From: Chitinophaga polysaccharea
Lineage (GTDB): Bacteria; Bacteroidota; Bacteroidia; Chitinophagales; Chitinophagaceae
Direction of reading: 5' to 3'
Assembly (NCBI RefSeq): GCF_902150045.1
Contig: NZ_CABFVU010000002.1
Span: 124,001 to 188,000 of the forward strand
Length of the DNA stretch: 64,000 nt
The notes under the pieces were generated by a model, which was not told where the DNA came from, did no database searches, and saw nothing but the letters and a program-made list of their open reading frames with translations. Below are positions 17,509 to 24,971 of this stretch, one piece after another. The first letter of the stretch is position 1; each line of letters starts with the position of its first letter. Position numbers and translations under genes: made by a program.

Positions 17509-18434
17509 GCAGAAAAGTATTAATTACAGCGAAAACACATCCGTATCTGATTGAACAGCTGGAAAACAAAGGGTATGAAGTAACCTACCTGCCAGCTGTT
17601 ACTTATGATGAAGTATACCGGGAAATCGGGGACTGTACCGGGCTGATTGTTACCACCCGTATCCATGTAGATAAAAAGATGATTGATCAGGCCCGGCAGC
17701 TTCAGTGGATCGGACGTTTAGGCTCAGGCATGGAACTGATAGACGTACCTTACGCAGAAAGTAAAGGAATTCATTGCGTGAGCAGCCCTGAAGGTAATCG
17801 TGATGCAGTAGGTGAACAGGCCGTGGGCATGTTGTTGTGCCTGTTGAATAATGTGCTGAAGAGCAGCCTGGAGCTCAGGCAAGGGATCTGGGAGCGCGAC
17901 GGGAACAGAGGATATGAGCTGAACGGCAAAACGGTGGCGATAATCGGCTATGGTAATACAGGCAGCACCTTTGCGCATAAATTGCAGGGGTTCGATGTTA
18001 ATATCCTGGCATATGATAAATATAAAACCGGTTTTGGTACAGCAGCCGTGAAAGAGGCTACCATGGAGGAGATATTCCGGGAAGCAGATGTAGTAAGCCT
18101 GCACCTGCCACTTACCGCTGAAACAAAATACCTGGGCAATTCGGCCTTTTTTGCTTCTTTTGCCCGGCCGGTGTGGTTTATGAATGTGGCAAGGGGCAAG
18201 CTGGTGAATAACCGCGACCTGATTGCCGCACTCAGTAACGGAGTATTGGCAGGCGCCTGCCTGGATGTGCTGGAAAATGAAAAACTGACTACTTATAACG
18301 AAGAAGAAAAAGAACAATTGGCCTGGTTGCTGAAAGCCGATAATGTAGTGGTAACCCCGCATATTGCCGGGTATTCCCATCAGGCAAGCATCAAAATGGC
18401 CCGTATTGTATTGGAGAAACTGAATATTCTTTAG
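17505..18434 (+). CDS. D-2-hydroxyacid dehydrogenase, phosphoglycerate dehydrogenase-like
   Basis: The 309-residue product has the two-domain fold of NAD-dependent D-2-hydroxyacid dehydrogenases. The Rossmann motif is [17 protein letters not shown]. The family's catalytic Arg lies in [10 protein letters not shown], further conserved pieces are [13 protein letters not shown] and CLDVLENEK, and the catalytic His is in [14 protein letters not shown]. The substrate is unclear; it lacks the ACT domain of classical SerA and is shorter. It overlaps rsmA by 4 bases. A short stem ACCTG/CAGGT (18435-18450) followed by TTTTT may act as a weak terminator. Confidence 0.85.
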   Translation: MSRKVLITAKTHPYLIEQLENKGYEVTYLPAVTYDEVYREIGDCTGLIVTTRIHVDKKMIDQARQLQWIGRLGSGMELIDVPYAESKGIHCVSSPEGNRDAVGEQAVGMLLCLLNNVLKSSLELRQGIWERDGNRGYELNGKTVAIIGYGNTGSTFAHKLQGFDVNILAYDKYKTGFGTAAVKEATMEEIFREADVVSLHLPLTAETKYLGNSAFFASFARPVWFMNVARGKLVNNRDLIAALSNGVLAGACLDVLENEKLTTYNEEEKEQLAWLLKADNVVVTPHIAGYSHQASIKMARIVLEKLNIL

Positions 18435-18529
18435 ACCTGACCCTACAGGTTGCTTTTTGGGTATAAATGATTGATTATCAATTTATTTATATCCGAAATA
18501 AGGAGGTTTTTTCTTTATACAAATTTCAT

Positions 18530-18537
18530 TATATTTG
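18530..18537 (+). promoter_or_regulatory. -7 box of the greA promoter
   Basis: TATATTTG matches TAnnTTTG and predicts transcription from about 18544, giving a leader of about 76 bases before the greA ATG. The leader contains a terminator-like hairpin. Confidence 0.6.
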
Positions 18538-18553
18538 CAATAATACCAGTAAA

Positions 18554-18592
18554 CAACGCTTCTGTGCAAATGGAGGCGTTGATTTTTTTTTC
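18554..18592 (+). terminator. Terminator-like hairpin in the greA leader (possible attenuator)
   Basis: The 9-bp stem CAACGCTTC / GAGGCGTTG (one G-T pair) has a 10-base loop and is followed at once by A and nine T. It lies between the greA promoter box and the greA ATG (18620), so it would terminate transcripts before the coding region. The E. coli greA leader is known to terminate early and release short RNAs (GraL); the analogy is inferred from position and form, not sequence. Confidence 0.6.
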
Positions 18593-18619
18593 TTATAACC
18601 AAAAAAAACACAACAGGTT

Positions 18620-19093
18620 ATGTCTGGCATAAATTACGTTACGAAAGAAACCCTTGATCAAATGATGAATGAGCTGACCTTACTTAAAACAAAGGGAAGG
18701 GCAGAAATTGCACGTGCTATTTCAGAAGCCAGGGAAAAGGGTGACTTAAAGGAAAATGCCGAATATGATGCCGCCAAAGAAGCGCAGGGTTTGCATGAAG
18801 CGAAGATTGCCGCACTGGAAAATGCCATTGCTGTTTCCCGGATAGTGAGTGCAGATGCAATTGATACTTCAAAAGTGTCTATCCTTTGTAAGGTAACCAT
18901 TACCAATGTAGCTAATAAAAAGACTTTTACCTACCAGATTGTTTCAGAAACGGAAGCAGATCTGAAGGCCGGCAAAATTTCAGTGACTTCCCCGATAGGT
19001 AAAGGCCTTTTAGGCAAGCATGTAGGCGAAGTAGCGGAAGTACAGGCGCCAAACGGGCAGATTAAATTTAAGATCGATAATATAACTGCATAA
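18620..19093 (+). CDS. greA: Transcription elongation factor GreA
   Basis: GreA enters the secondary channel of backtracked RNA polymerase and stimulates cleavage of the extruded RNA end. The 157-residue product has the N-terminal coiled coil with the acidic tip EKGDLKENAEYDAAKE, whose Asp and Glu coordinate the catalytic Mg2+. The C-terminal FKBP-like domain includes ISVTSPIGKGLLGKHVGEV. Length is usual for the family. It is transcribed from its own promoter with a terminator-like hairpin in the leader, which suggests feedback by attenuation. A strong terminator follows the gene. Confidence 0.96.
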   Translation: MSGINYVTKETLDQMMNELTLLKTKGRAEIARAISEAREKGDLKENAEYDAAKEAQGLHEAKIAALENAIAVSRIVSADAIDTSKVSILCKVTITNVANKKTFTYQIVSETEADLKAGKISVTSPIGKGLLGKHVGEVAEVQAPNGQIKFKIDNITA

Positions 19094-19115
19094 GCCTACT
19101 TTTTCGTGATATTTG

Positions 19116-19153
19116 CAGGGGTTGCATTCATTTGCAGCCCCTGTTTCTTTTTA
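19116..19153 (+). terminator. Terminator after greA
   Basis: An 11-bp stem CAGGGGTTGCA / TGCAGCCCCTG with one G-T pair and a 6-base loop is followed by TTTCTTTTT. It sits between greA and the HIT gene. A near-consensus box GATATTTG (19108-19115) touches its left side and may be the HIT promoter. Confidence 0.75.
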
Positions 19154-19177
19154 TCATGTTACCAAGAACTACATACT

Positions 19178-19567
19178 ATGACCATCTTCACGAAAATTAT
19201 CAAAGGCGAGATTCCAAGTTATAAGATTGCAGAGAACGAACATTTTTATGCTTTCCTGGATATTTTTCCGCTGGTACAGGGACATACCCTGGTGATACCG
19301 AAAGTTGAAACGGACAAGTTCTTTGATGTAGCCGACAACCTGCTGCAGGAGTGGTTATTGTTTGCCAAGCCTATTGCACGGGCCATAGAAAAAGTGGTTC
19401 CCTGTAATCGTATAGGCGTTAGTGTGGTAGGCCTGGAAGTGCCGCACGCGCATATGCATCTGATCCCGATCAATTCCGCAGATGATATGAACTTTTCCCG
19501 CAGTAAGCTAAAGCTGTCTGTAGAAGAATTTAAAGCGATACAGGCGCGGATTATCGCTGCAATGTAG
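19178..19567 (+). CDS. HIT family nucleotide hydrolase
   Basis: The 129-residue product has the histidine-triad fold: TIFTKIIKGEIPSYKIAEN at the start and the catalytic VPHAHMHLIPI (H-x-H-x-H) near residue 95. HIT proteins hydrolyse or transfer nucleoside phosphates such as adenosine 5'-phosphoramidates or dinucleoside polyphosphates; the substrate here is unknown. The frame is open 72 bases upstream (to 19106), but that stretch overlaps the greA terminator and encodes no family sequence, so I start at the ATG of MTIFTK. The stop is 3 bases from the convergent response regulator gene. Confidence 0.9.
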   Translation: MTIFTKIIKGEIPSYKIAENEHFYAFLDIFPLVQGHTLVIPKVETDKFFDVADNLLQEWLLFAKPIARAIEKVVPCNRIGVSVVGLEVPHAHMHLIPINSADDMNFSRSKLKLSVEEFKAIQARIIAAM

Positions 19568-19570
19568 TGG

Positions 19571-20266
19571 CTATTTTGAGGGGATATTAAAGCGGAATCC
19601 TACACCATGTACGGTTTCCAGCTTGATTTGCGGATCTGATTTGAAATGTTTCCGCAGTTTGGTGATGAATACATCCATACTGCGTCCCAGGAAATAGTCA
19701 TCTTTTCCCCATACATTGGAAAGGATGTCTTCTCTTTTTAAAGTTTTATTGGGATTATTACAGAAGTATTTCAGCAGGTCTGCTTCTTTTTGTGTAACAG
19801 AAATGGATATATCACCACTGGAAGTATAGAGGCGCAGATCTTCATAGTCAAAGGTCAGTTGCCCTATAGCATACAGGTTCGATTTATCTTTCCCGCGGCT
19901 CATAGTACGTTTAAGGAAAACCTCTATCCGAAGGATCAGTTCCTGCATACTGAATGGTTTACTGATATAGTCATCAGCACCGATTTGGAGTCCGGCTATT
20001 CTGTCTTCTTTTTCATTTTTAGAAGTGAGGAATAATATAGGAACATGGTCATTGAGTTCGCGGATCTGTTGCGCCAGTTGTAGACCGTCTTTTTTGGGCA
20101 TTACCACGTCGAGCAAACAAATATCGAATGAGCGTAACTGGAATTGTTCCCAGGCTGCCTGGCCGTCTATACTGTGCACTACATCATAGCCCGCTTCTTC
20201 CAATCGTTTCTTCGTAACCGCACCAATATTTTGATCATCTTCCACCAATAGGATTCTTGCTTTCAT
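19571..20266 (-). CDS. OmpR-type response regulator (orphan)
   Basis: The 231-residue product has a receiver domain with the acidic pocket ED-D at residues 9-11, phosphoacceptor D53 in CLLDVVMPKKDG, and Lys in DDYISKPFSM. A C-terminal winged helix of the OmpR/PhoB class follows, with TQKEADLLKYFCNNPN and GRSMDVFITKLRKHF. No histidine kinase gene is adjacent. A second, clearly related regulator lies 2.7 kb away (22949-23656). A perfect inverted repeat lies upstream of the start and may be an operator. The target genes cannot be inferred. Confidence 0.92.
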   Translation of the reverse strand: MKARILLVEDDQNIGAVTKKRLEEAGYDVVHSIDGQAAWEQFQLRSFDICLLDVVMPKKDGLQLAQQIRELNDHVPILFLTSKNEKEDRIAGLQIGADDYISKPFSMQELILRIEVFLKRTMSRGKDKSNLYAIGQLTFDYEDLRLYTSSGDISISVTQKEADLLKYFCNNPNKTLKREDILSNVWGKDDYFLGRSMDVFITKLRKHFKSDPQIKLETVHGVGFRFNIPSK

Positions 20267-20297
20267 ATCTGCCTGATGCTGATTAATATAAAAAAGC

Positions 20298-20322
20298 TTG
20301 TTATACGGTTCCTGTATAACAA
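20298..20322. promoter_or_regulatory. Inverted repeat upstream of orphan response regulator
   Basis: The perfect 9-bp arms TTGTTATAC and GTATAACAA flank a 7-base spacer, centred about 44 bases upstream of the response regulator ATG. The form suits a dimeric DNA-binding protein, perhaps the regulator itself. OmpR-class proteins often prefer direct repeats, so the assignment is tentative. Confidence 0.4.
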
Positions 20323-20448
20323 ATGATGACTTTTCATAGTTAAGCTGTTATCCGGGCACATGGCCGTTAGCTTTTAATTGGGTTTTTATTTCAACCAAAG
20401 TAACTACAATTTACGGATTTATGAAATAACCTTTTAGCCGGGTGCTTT

Positions 20449-21009
20449 TTACCTTGAGATCCTTTCGGGGTGCTGCTGAAGGAATTTATCCCAACCTTTT
20501 GCCTTGGTGATTCCTGCGAGCGGATTATTTTCCTGATAAAAGTGGCATACCGCCACTGCGAGGGCATCTGTAGCATCAAGGTAATCAGGGCGTTCTGAGA
20601 TACTGAGGATGCGTTGCAACATCAGCCAAACCTGTTCCTTATCTGCATTACCATTACCTGTAACAGATTGTTTTACTTTTTTCGGGGAATATTCGGTGAC
20701 CTCAAGGCCGGCCTGAATAGCAGCAGCAATAGCCACACCCTGGGCACGGCCCAGTTTTAGCATACTTTGCACATTCTTACCAAAAAAGGGCGCTTCAATG
20801 GCAAAACTGCTTGGTTTATGCTGCTGAATCAGCTCCTGTACCCTGCAATGAATCAGTTGTAGTCTTTCGTAGTGATCTTTGAATTTAGAGAGTTTCAATA
20901 CACTCATCTCCAGGAGGCTGGCTTTTTTTCCTTCTATAAGTATAAGCCCGTAGCCCATTACAAGGGTGCCAGGGTCAATGCCGAGAATTATTTTTGACTT
21001 GTTTGCCAA
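20449..21009 (-). CDS. ruvC: Crossover junction endodeoxyribonuclease RuvC
   Basis: RuvC resolves Holliday junctions with the RuvAB motor. The product (186 residues from the proposed start) has the RNase-H-like fold with the first catalytic Asp in IILGIDPGTLVMGYG, a Glu in FAIEAPFFGKN and C-terminal acidic residues in YLDATDALAVAVCH. There is no ATG at the expected place. The frame continues to an ATG at 21069, but that would add 20 residues unlike the family and overlap the promoter. The TTG at 21009 (encoding (M)ANKSKIILG) matches the usual start. A TACTTTTG box at 21053-21046 fits it. Divergent from the LPG-synthase-like gene. Confidence 0.92.
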   Translation of the reverse strand: MANKSKIILGIDPGTLVMGYGLILIEGKKASLLEMSVLKLSKFKDHYERLQLIHCRVQELIQQHKPSSFAIEAPFFGKNVQSMLKLGRAQGVAIAAAIQAGLEVTEYSPKKVKQSVTGNGNADKEQVWLMLQRILSISERPDYLDATDALAVAVCHFYQENNPLAGITKAKGWDKFLQQHPERISR

Positions 21010-21017
21010 CAGGAGTT

Positions 21018-21053
21018 TATTTTTGCCAAAATTTGACTGTCTGAACAAAAGTA
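21018..21053. promoter_or_regulatory. Overlapping divergent promoters between ruvC and the LPG-synthase-like gene
   Basis: TATTTTTG at 21018-21025 on the plus strand has a TTTG 21 bases upstream (20993-20996), inside the ruvC coding region. TACTTTTG at 21053-21046 lies on the minus strand. Predicted start sites fall at about 21032 (+) and 21039 (-), so the two transcripts would overlap by a few bases. Both boxes match TAnnTTTG. Confidence 0.5.
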
Positions 21054-22030
21054 CCAAAATAATTCTCAATTACTTATTAGGAGCGGGGCTTTTTACTTGG
21101 CTGGCATACTCTATCTATTCGCAACTCATCCATCGTGATAACCTGCAGGAATCTGTGCGGCATATGTGGGGAGCACTACAGGAGAGAGGCTGGGTGGGTA
21201 TTTTCCTCGTTATGGTACTTATGCTCTTCAACTGGGGACTGGAAGCCCGCAAGTGGCAGAAGCTGGTGAAACCGCTGGAAGAAGTTTCTTTCCTGCGGTC
21301 GTTCAGTGCCATCCTTTCCGGCGTATCCCTGTCTATAAATACCCCAAATCGTGTAGGCGAGTACGGTGGACGGATCCTTTATCTCAAAAACCATAATAAG
21401 CTGAAAGCCATTGCGGCTACTATTGTAGGAAGCTTCAGCCAGCTGATTGTCACTATTATTTTTGGGTTAATTGGCCTGCTCTATTATATCAACAACTTCG
21501 CACTGGCAAAAGAAAACGGCTTTCTTACGTCTTCTTTATGGCAGAAATTAGTGCTGATTACAGGCGCAGTAATTTGTGGCCTGACGATATTGTTATATTT
21601 TCGGTTACAAATCATTCTGTCTGTATTTGAAAAGATACCCTTCCTTCGGAAAGCGAAGGTGTTTGTGCAGATCATCGTTAAGTACTCATCCGGCGATTTA
21701 CGTTACCTGTTGCTGCTTTCAGCCCTCCGGTACGTAGTCTTCTCGGCACAGTATTTGATTTTGTTGGACGCACTTGGCATGGAATTTCTATGGTGGCAGG
21801 CCTTCCTGCTCAACAGTGTCATCTACCTGGTAATGGCAGGAGTTCCTACCATCGCCATCGCTGAATTAGGCGTTCGCGGAAAGGTAAGTATCTTTTTTCT
21901 TGGGTTGCTCAGCTCCAATACCGTGGCCATTGTGGCCGCCACTGTAGGTATATGGCTGATTAACCTGGTACTGCCAGCCGTTTTGGGAAGTGTGCTGTTG
22001 TTAGGAGTAAAAATTTTTAAGGAAAAATAG
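21041..22030 (+). CDS. LPG-synthase-like integral membrane protein (LPG_synthase_TM family)
   Basis: The 329-residue product has about eight transmembrane helices and the family sequence INTPNRVGEYGGRILYL, with RVGE and a later GVPTIAIAELGVRG. The family resembles the membrane domain of lysylphosphatidylglycerol synthase (MprF) and archaeal AglD. The soluble aminoacyl-transferase domain is absent, so the substrate is unknown. The start is uncertain. The frame runs back to an ATG at 20966, but that stretch is antisense to the ruvC start and precedes the predicted promoter. The CTG at 21041 ((M)NKSTKIILNYLLG) is the best-placed codon; TTG at 21023 lies inside the promoter box. It is followed after 9 bases by the DUF3108 gene. 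Confidence 0.78.
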   Translation: MNKSTKIILNYLLGAGLFTWLAYSIYSQLIHRDNLQESVRHMWGALQERGWVGIFLVMVLMLFNWGLEARKWQKLVKPLEEVSFLRSFSAILSGVSLSINTPNRVGEYGGRILYLKNHNKLKAIAATIVGSFSQLIVTIIFGLIGLLYYINNFALAKENGFLTSSLWQKLVLITGAVICGLTILLYFRLQIILSVFEKIPFLRKAKVFVQIIVKYSSGDLRYLLLLSALRYVVFSAQYLILLDALGMEFLWWQAFLLNSVIYLVMAGVPTIAIAELGVRGKVSIFFLGLLSSNTVAIVAATVGIWLINLVLPAVLGSVLLLGVKIFKEK

Positions 22031-22039
22031 CTTCCATCC

Positions 22040-22831
22040 ATGAAGTATTTGCTACTCATCATCTTAGGACTTTCCTGTATTCAACCCGTTGAAGCACAAA
22101 ACGATTTTTGCTCCATCCGTAACTCCAGTTTCAATGCCGGTGAAAGCATCACCCTGAAAGTATTCTATAACCTCGGTAAAATGTATGTAGGCGCAGGTGA
22201 AGCCACCTTTAACGTGGCCCTGGAACGCTTCGCCAACCGCGATGTTTATCATGTTACCGGCGAGGGCAAAACCTACCGGGCATACGACTGGATCTTTAAA
22301 GTGCGCGACAAATACGAAAGCTACATTGACACCGCCACCCTGCAGCCCCTCAAATTTATCCGGAATGTAAACGAAGGCGGGTACAAGATCTTTAATAATG
22401 TGGTGTTTAACCAGGCCGCTCACCAGGCTATCAGCACAAACGGCACCTTTGCCGTGCCCCCCTGTGTACAGGACGTGATCAGCGCCATCTATTATGCCCG
22501 TAACATCGACTTTAACAAGTATAACACCGGCGATAAAGTGCCTTTCGCTATGTTCCTGGACGACCAGGTATACAACATCTACATCAGGTACATGGGTAAG
22601 GAAGAAGTAAATACCAAGTTCGGGAAATTCCGGGCCATTAAGTTTAAACCCCTCCTCATCAAAGGAACCATCTTCGAAGGCGGTGAAAAAATGACGGTAT
22701 GGGTAAGCGACGACGCCAATAAGGTACCGCTTCGCATTGAAAGCCCTATATCTGTAGGGAATATCGTGGTAGATATGATTAATTACTCCAACCTTCGTTA
22801 CCCCTTCACCTCGCTGTTAAACAAGAAATAA
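22040..22831 (+). CDS. DUF3108 periplasmic protein
   Basis: The 263-residue product has a signal peptide ending near VEAQ. The beta-rich body has the DUF3108 sequence signature: GESITLKVFYNLGKMYVGAGEA, then YRAYDWIFKVRDKYESYID and VWVSDDANKVPLRIESP. The family is conserved in Bacteroidota and Proteobacteria and has no established function; a lipid- or envelope-binding role is only a guess. It starts 9 bases after the LPG-synthase-like gene, so the two are probably one operon. A GC-rich imperfect hairpin at 22873-22895 may end the transcript. Confidence 0.85.
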   Translation: MKYLLLIILGLSCIQPVEAQNDFCSIRNSSFNAGESITLKVFYNLGKMYVGAGEATFNVALERFANRDVYHVTGEGKTYRAYDWIFKVRDKYESYIDTATLQPLKFIRNVNEGGYKIFNNVVFNQAAHQAISTNGTFAVPPCVQDVISAIYYARNIDFNKYNTGDKVPFAMFLDDQVYNIYIRYMGKEEVNTKFGKFRAIKFKPLLIKGTIFEGGEKMTVWVSDDANKVPLRIESPISVGNIVVDMINYSNLRYPFTSLLNKK

Positions 22832-22924
22832 CAAGGCTTAAGCCGCCAACCGACCCACAAGTTTAACAATTCATTTGAGGGCCGGCCCCCAAATTTTACC
22901 GACCTTTCGTGCCGCAGAAAACTT

Positions 22925-22932
22925 TATATTTG
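22925..22932 (+). promoter_or_regulatory. -7 box of the second response regulator gene
   Basis: TATATTTG matches TAnnTTTG and lies 16 bases before the first possible ATG (22949). No clear -33 TTTG is visible. Confidence 0.5.
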
Positions 22933-22948
22933 TTATAATCAACCCTTT

Positions 22949-23656
22949 ATGATTATGGAAGAACGTAAACCGAAAATATTATTGGCTGAGGATGATACCA
23001 ACCTGGGCATGGTGCTGAAGAATTACCTGGAGCTGAACGACTATGATGTGGAATTATGCCGCGATGGTATCCTGGCCCTGGCAGCCTTCCGCCGCGAAAA
23101 ATTTGACATCTGCCTGCTGGACATTATGATGCCCAATATGGACGGATTTAAACTGGCGGAAGAAATCAGGGACGTAGACCCGGATATCCCCCTCTTTTTC
23201 CTCTCTGCCAAAACCATGAAGGAAGACATTATCCAGGGATATAAGCTCGGCGCAGATGACTACATCTCCAAACCGTTCGACAGCGAACTGCTGCTGCTGA
23301 AGATCAAAGCCATCCTGAAACGCAACCAGGAACTGAACAACAAGGAAGAAGAAGTACACGAATTTGTGATCGGCTCTTATACGTTCAACTCCCGCCTGCG
23401 CACCCTGGCACATAACGGTGAAACACATACGTTATCTCCTAAAGAAAACGAACTGTTGCACATGCTGTGTGAACATAAAAATGATCTGCTGCCACGGGAA
23501 CTTGCATTAAAGAAAATATGGGGTAGCGATACTTACTTCAACGGCCGCAGTATGGATGTATACATAGCCAAACTGCGCAAATACCTGAAAGAAGATAATA
23601 ATATCGAGATCGTAAACATTCATGGTAACGGCTTCCGCCTGGTGGTAAAAGACTAG
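22949..23656 (+). CDS. OmpR-type response regulator (orphan, RprY-like)
   Basis: The 235-residue product has a receiver domain with phosphoacceptor D58 in CLLDIMMPNMDG and Lys in DDYISKPFDS. The winged-helix output domain has SPKENELLHMLCEHKND and GRSMDVYIAKLRKYL. It resembles RprY-type regulators common in Bacteroidota. No sensor kinase is adjacent. A second ATG two codons on (22955) is an equally good start. The same GRSMDV helix and overall length as the regulator at 19571-20266 indicate paralogy. Downstream lies the long palindromic element at 23659-23829. Confidence 0.92.
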   Translation: MIMEERKPKILLAEDDTNLGMVLKNYLELNDYDVELCRDGILALAAFRREKFDICLLDIMMPNMDGFKLAEEIRDVDPDIPLFFLSAKTMKEDIIQGYKLGADDYISKPFDSELLLLKIKAILKRNQELNNKEEEVHEFVIGSYTFNSRLRTLAHNGETHTLSPKENELLHMLCEHKNDLLPRELALKKIWGSDTYFNGRSMDVYIAKLRKYLKEDNNIEIVNIHGNGFRLVVKD

Positions 23657-23658
23657 GA

Positions 23659-23829
23659 TTTTGTCTTGGAACACTGATTACGATGATTTTCATGATTTCA
23701 TTGCTATCTTTTAAAATATTTAAGGGAGATAAAAGCCGATATCGCTTCTATCTCCCTTAATTTTTTAAATCAATATGATTAAATCAAACAAATCACTATA
23801 ATCAGCCTAATCAGTGTTCCAAGACAAAA
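23659..23829. repeat. Palindromic element A (long inverted repeat with inner hairpin)
   Basis: The outer arms 23659-23680 and 23808-23829 are perfect 22-bp complements beginning TTTTGTCTTGGAACACTG. Inward, the arms stay partly complementary through TGATT-rich repeats. The inner hairpin (23720-23736 with 23744-23760) has the core GGGAGATAAAAGC with one mismatch. It fills the gap between two convergent genes and could act as a terminator in both directions. Its plan and outer bases match elements B and C at 43074-43521 and 45478-45660. Confidence 0.85.
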
Positions 23830-23837
23830 CCCGCGTG

Positions 23838-24866
23838 TCAGAACAATAAATTGGACCCACCCCTGAAAGGGGTTTTGCCCAGGTGGATATACGCTTTCTC
23901 CGTTACTTCCCTTCCCCGCGGGGTACGTTTGATGAACCCTTCCTGGATCAGGAACGGCTCGTATACTTCTTCCAGGGTACCCGCTTCTTCCCCTACCGCA
24001 GTAGCAATAGTGGTGATGCCTACCGGGCCTCCCTTGAAGTTTTCAATGATGGTATTGAGGATACGGTTATCCATCTCATCAAGGCCGTATTCATCCACAT
24101 TCAGCGCTTTCAGGCTCAGGAGGGCTATTTCCATATCAATCACCCCATTACCTATTACCTGGGCAAAGTCGCGTACCCGGCGCAGCAATCCATTGGCAAT
24201 ACGGGGGGTGCCACGCGAACGCCGCGCTATTTCACTCGCAGCATCTGAAGTGATCTTTGTATTCAGCAAACCCGCAGCCCGCCAAATGATCTTGTGCAGG
24301 GTGGCTGCATTGTAATATTCCAGTCTTGATTTGATCCCAAACCGCGATAACAGCGGGGCAGTGAGCAACCCAGACCGCGTAGTGGCACCGATCAGGGTAA
24401 ATGGTAGCAGGTTGATCTGGATAGCACGTGCACTCGGACCGGTGTCGATCATAATATCAATACGGTAGTCTTCCATGGCAGAATACAGGTATTCCTCCAC
24501 CACTGTGCTTAACCGGTGAATCTCATCAATAAACAACACATCCTTGTCCTCCAGGTTGGTGAGCAAACCGGCCAGGTCGCCGGGCTTCTCAATTACCGGC
24601 CCTGAAGTTTCACGGATATTTACGCCCAGTTCATTGGCCACAATACGTGACAAAGTGGTTTTACCCAGGCCCGGAGGGCCATGGAACAACACATGGTCAA
24701 GCGCTTCCCCACGCATTTTCGCCGCTTTAATAAATATCTTCAGGTTCTCGATAATTTGGTCCTGGCCGGAAAAATCAACGATCTCCCGGGGACGTATACT
24801 ATTTTCGAACTCTTTGTCAGCAGCGCTGAGCTTACTCTCTTCTGGTCTTAAAGGCTGATTGGACAT
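23838..24866 (-). CDS. ruvB: Holliday junction branch migration DNA helicase RuvB
   Basis: RuvB is the hexameric AAA+ motor that, with RuvA, drives branch migration. The 342-residue product has Walker [10 protein letters not shown], Walker [11 protein letters not shown], sensor I IGATTRSG and the C-terminal winged helix with [15 protein letters not shown] and [12 protein letters not shown]. Length is usual. A TATTTTTG box on the minus strand at 24887-24880 predicts a very short leader. ruvC lies 2.8 kb away on the same strand; ruvA is not in the window. Confidence 0.97.
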   Translation of the reverse strand: MSNQPLRPEESKLSAADKEFENSIRPREIVDFSGQDQIIENLKIFIKAAKMRGEALDHVLFHGPPGLGKTTLSRIVANELGVNIRETSGPVIEKPGDLAGLLTNLEDKDVLFIDEIHRLSTVVEEYLYSAMEDYRIDIMIDTGPSARAIQINLLPFTLIGATTRSGLLTAPLLSRFGIKSRLEYYNAATLHKIIWRAAGLLNTKITSDAASEIARRSRGTPRIANGLLRRVRDFAQVIGNGVIDMEIALLSLKALNVDEYGLDEMDNRILNTIIENFKGGPVGITTIATAVGEEAGTLEEVYEPFLIQEGFIKRTPRGREVTEKAYIHLGKTPFRGGSNLLF

Positions 24867-24971
24867 AATTGTATATGCTCAAAAATACACAAATATTCAA
24901 AGGTAGCAGGCAGCTATTGCGGGTTCATTTTTATATACGTATTTTAAATATCTAAAATCAAGTTCCCCTAT

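Noticed and set aside
19106..19177. Upstream start of the HIT protein
   Set aside because: The extra 24 residues are Cys/Phe-rich, overlap the greA terminator and do not fit the family.
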